From Drosophila miranda (taxonomy: Eukaryota > Arthropoda > Insecta > Diptera > Drosophilidae): a stretch of 64,000 nt of DNA. The notes below the pieces were generated by a model. The model was not told where the DNA came from and did no database searches. It worked only from the letters and a program-made list of their open reading frames with translations. Shown piece by piece: positions 60,649 to 64,000 of the stretch. Made by a program: the position numbers and the translations under genes. Each line of letters opens with the position of its first letter. The stretch's first letter is position 1. Location: the NCBI RefSeq assembly GCF_003369915.1, contig NC_046677.1:18990913-19054912 (forward strand). The letters run 5' to 3'.

Positions 60649-63619
60649 ATGAGGGCCTCCATCGCTTTGATTTTATTAATCGCTGCACGTGGAGCAGCGG
60701 CGCATATGGACACATCGGTTTTAACCAGGTTTATTGTGAACTTGGTTGGGACTAATGAAGCAATTATTTTTTCCTGTTCAGACAAAGGTAAATATTATAC
60801 AAATTTAATTTTAATGACTATCTAAATTAAATAAGGAACTCTAATTTAAAATATACATTTTTAAAAATACTCAAATTATGTAAAAAATTATTACCTCTAA
60901 AAAAAAAACCAAAAGAACTAATTTCCGACAATGTTTGACATAGTTTTATAGTTTCCGATATCACAATTAATACGGTTCACATTTTGTCAAAGCCCCAAAA
61001 TTTGTAAAATACAGGGAAGTCATGAAAACATAATCTGAGTCTTGTCTTGCATGGCGTCCAGCGGGTCTTCTGTCCGCTCTGATAATGATTTTGTGGTCGG
61101 CAGAATGCATTTCTATCCAAAGCGGTTTTGAACAAAAATGGCACAACGCTCGCCTAGTTCAATTTCCGAATCACCAACGAAATAGTTTGACATTCCTTTT
61201 TTAACTGAATTTTTAGAAGAAATTCCGAAAAACTTAGAAGGATTTTTCCATTTCCATATGTAATATAAAAAGTTTATAAAAAATTAATTATATATTTCTA
61301 AATTTTAAAATGGGACCAGATTTGCAGCTCCTTGCTTCTGCGTTTATGAAAAATGACCAGTTTGTGAATTATGTACATATGAAACAAATGTACTCTCTGC
61401 CCTTTATACTGGGACGAAATAGCCATGGTCGAACTTCTGTTATAGTAAATACCAGATGTAATGGTGCAGCTGGTCTACTGGCTGATGCTTCTGCAAATAA
61501 ATACTTTAACAAAACCTATCAGTGGGTTTTTTGGGGTGTTGGCGTAGAAGTAAAATATTTACTTCCACTGGAACTGGATTATATTGGCCCAAACGCTCAA
61601 ATAACCTACGTTAATAAAACAAGTAACGACTACTGTCTCTGGGATATTCATTCAAAGGGACGTCACCTTCAATCGCCTTTACAACTACAATTAATAGCAA
61701 CAGTAACAAATTATGAAGGCAGTAGTTACCTAAACATAGCTCGAGACATATTTAAGCTACAAAGCACTGAATACCGTGGGCAATTTAATGGGATTACACT
61801 ACGAGGAGCAAGCGTTGTAAGTATGTAAATGTAGTATTAGAAAAAACACTACACTTCACTCGTAAAATTTTGTGAAAGCTAAACTGTGCGACAAAACGAA
61901 ATCTTTGTATTTCGCACGAGCAAAAATTCAATTGTAGGACTGAATGAGTAGATCATACCCTCTTACTTAGAATTTATAATATACATCAAAAGTCTTTTTC
62001 AAAAATTCAAAAGCACTGCAAATTTTTATATTTTCTGTTAGGACTTTTGACTATATGCGTTCGGAATTTAATCGATTGTCCATATCCTTTTTTTTATCGT
62101 AGATTGACCAAGAGGATATAACTACAAATGAACAAATCGAGGCTATACTTTCGAGGTCTACAAAAGATACCGGAGTGGCCGCCTTTATAAAATATCACTA
62201 TGAACTTGTAGGACTTTTACGGGATCGTTTTAATTTTTCTGTTAATTTCCGTAACTCAAGAGGATGGGCTGGTCGACTAGGTAACACCACATTTCGTCTT
62301 GGACTTTTAGGAGTTGTTAAACGAGACGAGGCAGACATTGCAGCATCTGGATCGCTCAATCGACTTAACCGTTTTGCGGAATTTGATACAATACATCAGA
62401 GCTGGAAATTTGAGGCTGCATTTATTTATAGGTTTACTCCAGATTTAGATACTCATGGAAAAAGTGGCAATTTCTTGGCTCCATTTAGCAAAGCGGTTTG
62501 GTTTTTAATTCTTGTTTCGCTAATAGTGTTTAGCGTAATTTGGTTGCTTTTTGAAATTATTAACAGCAAATTGAATCCTACAAATGACGATTTCCAAATC
62601 AGTAATATACCTGATACTGAATCACAGAAATGTTACGCGTTAAAAATGCAAACTAGTTGGGCTGAAAGTTTCTTGCAATCGTTTGCAGCTTTATGCCAAC
62701 AGGGTTTGGATCCGATTCCAAAAGATCACTCATCGCGTTTTGTCGTAATAACCATATTTTTATTTTCACTTGTAATATATAACTACTATACTTCTTCTGT
62801 GGTTGGTGGATTGTTAAGCTCTTCTGATAAAGGTCCAGCTACTGTTGATGAAATAACATCTAGTCCCCTCACAATATCTTTTGAAGACATTGGTTATTAT
62901 AAAGTACTATTTCGAGTGAGTTAACTTATAGCTAGCTTTTCATGGAATAAACTATTATTTTAATGTTATTAATATATTTTAAAAGGAAAGTAAAAGCCCA
63001 GCCGTAGCCAGACTAATAAAAACCAAATTGTCCTCATCGAGACCTTTGGGTAAAATACCAGTTTTTGCACATATCGAAGAAGCTGTACCATATATCAAAT
63101 CCGGTGGTTTTGCATTTCACTGTGAGGTAGTTGCTGCCTATCCTTTGATTGCAGAATTATTTGATGCTAGTGAAATTTGTGATCTGCGCGAGGTATCCGG
63201 CCTAATAGAAGTAGAATTGCTGAATTGGATTTTGCCAAAAAACAGCCAATATACAGAACTGTTTAAAGTTGCGTAAGTACCTTTCATTCCCGATATTCAT
63301 ATTTTTTTTAAGCAGTCATTATTTAAGCATGTGTTCGGCACGGGAAAGAGGTTTCGTGGAACGACTCCTTCGGCAACGTCAAATTAGAAAGCCTACCTGT
63401 CAATCATTATACACCGTATATCCAGTCACCTTATCAGCAGCTTTAGCGGCTTTCTTTGTGTTGATTTGTAAGTCACATTTAAATAAAGCTTTAAGTAAGC
63501 TTTTCTTAGACTTCTTTCTTGTAGGTGGAATTATTATGTCTATCCTAATGTTGAGCATGGAAATAATTTATGTATATGTTGTTGTCAAAAGAGGTCAAAA
63601 ATTTTCTATTGTCCGCTAG
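60649..63619 (+). CDS. Ir31a: Ionotropic receptor, probably Ir31a
   Basis: Insect IRs are ionotropic-glutamate-receptor relatives used as chemosensory ligand-gated channels. Five exons, 60649-60787, 61320-61816, 62103-62915, 62986-63272 and 63316-63619, join in phase to 679 aa. The signal peptide is MRASIALILLIAARGAAA. A divergent N-terminal region leads to ligand-binding lobe S1 (YELVGLLRDRFNFSVNFRN, TTFRLGLLGVVKRDEADIA). M1 is VWFLILVSLIVFSVIWLLFE; the pore region includes SWAESFLQSFAALCQQG. M2 is VVITIFLFSLVIYNYYTSSV, then lobe S2. The last membrane helix, about FFLVGGIIMSILMLSMEIIY, precedes a short tail. The classical iGluR SYTANLAAF is not kept (YYTSSVVGGLL), as in many IRs. IR identity is firm; the Ir31a name rests on memory of genomic neighbourhood. 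The exon 2 acceptor (ACCAG at 61315-61319) is weak but the only phase-compatible one seen. Confidence 0.85.
60788..61319. other. First intron of the ionotropic receptor gene
   Basis: 532 bp with nothing recognised. The centre (about 61020-61160) is GC-richer and may be a repeat fragment. Confidence 0.3.
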
Positions 63620-63768
63620 TTATGTGGAGATCAATTAAAAGCAAACAATATTAATGGTATTAATGTAAAATCCTTTAATTAAATTTAAAGTTTTAAAAAT
63701 ATAAATAAATTAAATTAAAGAAAATTAATTTTTAAAAATTAAATTTTAAATTTTAAATTACGCACTAA

Positions 63769-64000
63769 GGGCTCGCGCACACTATAGCTGAAAGCGGAGC
63801 TGAAATCGGCGCTGAAATTGGAGCTGAAAGCTCACTTGATCTGAGAGCTTTTTCCAGGCAGAATCAGCTTGCAGGTGCGTACATTGTCGGCTGATCTGAT
63901 TGCTGAAAGCTGAAAGCCATTGCCTCCCTTTGTCTCCTCAAGTGGCATCAAAAGTTATTATTATAATTATTATTATTATATTGTTAATTAATTACTTCAC
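63769..64000. mobile_element. PIF/Harbinger-type MITE, second copy, cut by window end
   Basis: Starts GGGCTCGCGCACACTATAGC directly after TAA at 63766-63768. Over the 232 bp present it differs from the copy at 30992 at only about two bases (GCCATTGCC against GCCATTTCC; TTATTATTA against TTATCATTA). This points to recent movement. Confidence 0.9.

Overview
The window is eukaryotic nuclear DNA from a drosophilid fly, almost certainly a Drosophila other than D. melanogaster. Proteins match fly orthologues almost residue for residue (SmB 199 aa, TfIIB 315 aa, Cand1 1248 aa, Mob3 220 aa, Bug22 199 aa). Many introns are short with GT-AG ends. The non-coding DNA is AT-rich and packed with fly mobile elements, including DINE-1/INE-1. 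Several of the genes (SmB, Bug22, COX10, ClpP, pim, Cand1, Cdk1) sit, as far as I recall, in the 31D-E part of D. melanogaster 2L, so this is probably Muller element B. Sirt6 looks out of place there.

Layout from left to right: SmB (+); a large foldback element and old repeats; Sirt6 (-) and TfIIB (+), divergent around an insertion that carries a full DINE-1; a TBC1D16-type Rab-GAP (-); a COMMD5-type gene (-) with a 77-codon ORF just upstream on the same strand; a leucine-rich-repeat membrane protein (-); a mitochondrial methionine aminopeptidase (+) converging on Bug22/CFAP20 (-); COX10 (+), divergent from Bug22; a Harbinger-type MITE inside a retroelement remnant; a myotrophin gene (-); ClpP (+) converging on Cand1 (-); pimples/securin (+); Mob3 (-); Cdk1 (+); a CD98 heavy-chain gene (-); a repeat-rich stretch with a Jockey-type LINE; and an ionotropic receptor gene, probably Ir31a (+). 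The window ends inside a second copy of the Harbinger-type MITE.

The genes are mostly housekeeping: splicing, transcription initiation, cell cycle (Cdk1, securin, Cand1), mitochondrial function (ClpP, MetAP1D-type, COX10), cilia (Bug22) and trafficking, plus one chemosensory receptor. I rebuilt every gene model by joining open frames at splice sites with consistent phase. For fifteen of the sixteen main genes this gives an unbroken protein; SmB has a problem at its first intron.

I found no clear candidate for a wholly new biological system. The items most worth a second look are the foldback element built from ~120 bp units, the TAA-flanked MITE pair, a possible two-protein transcript at the COMMD5-type gene, an unexplained coding-like exon nested in the CD98hc intron, the missing splice donor in SmB, and an unnamed dispersed repeat present at least three times.
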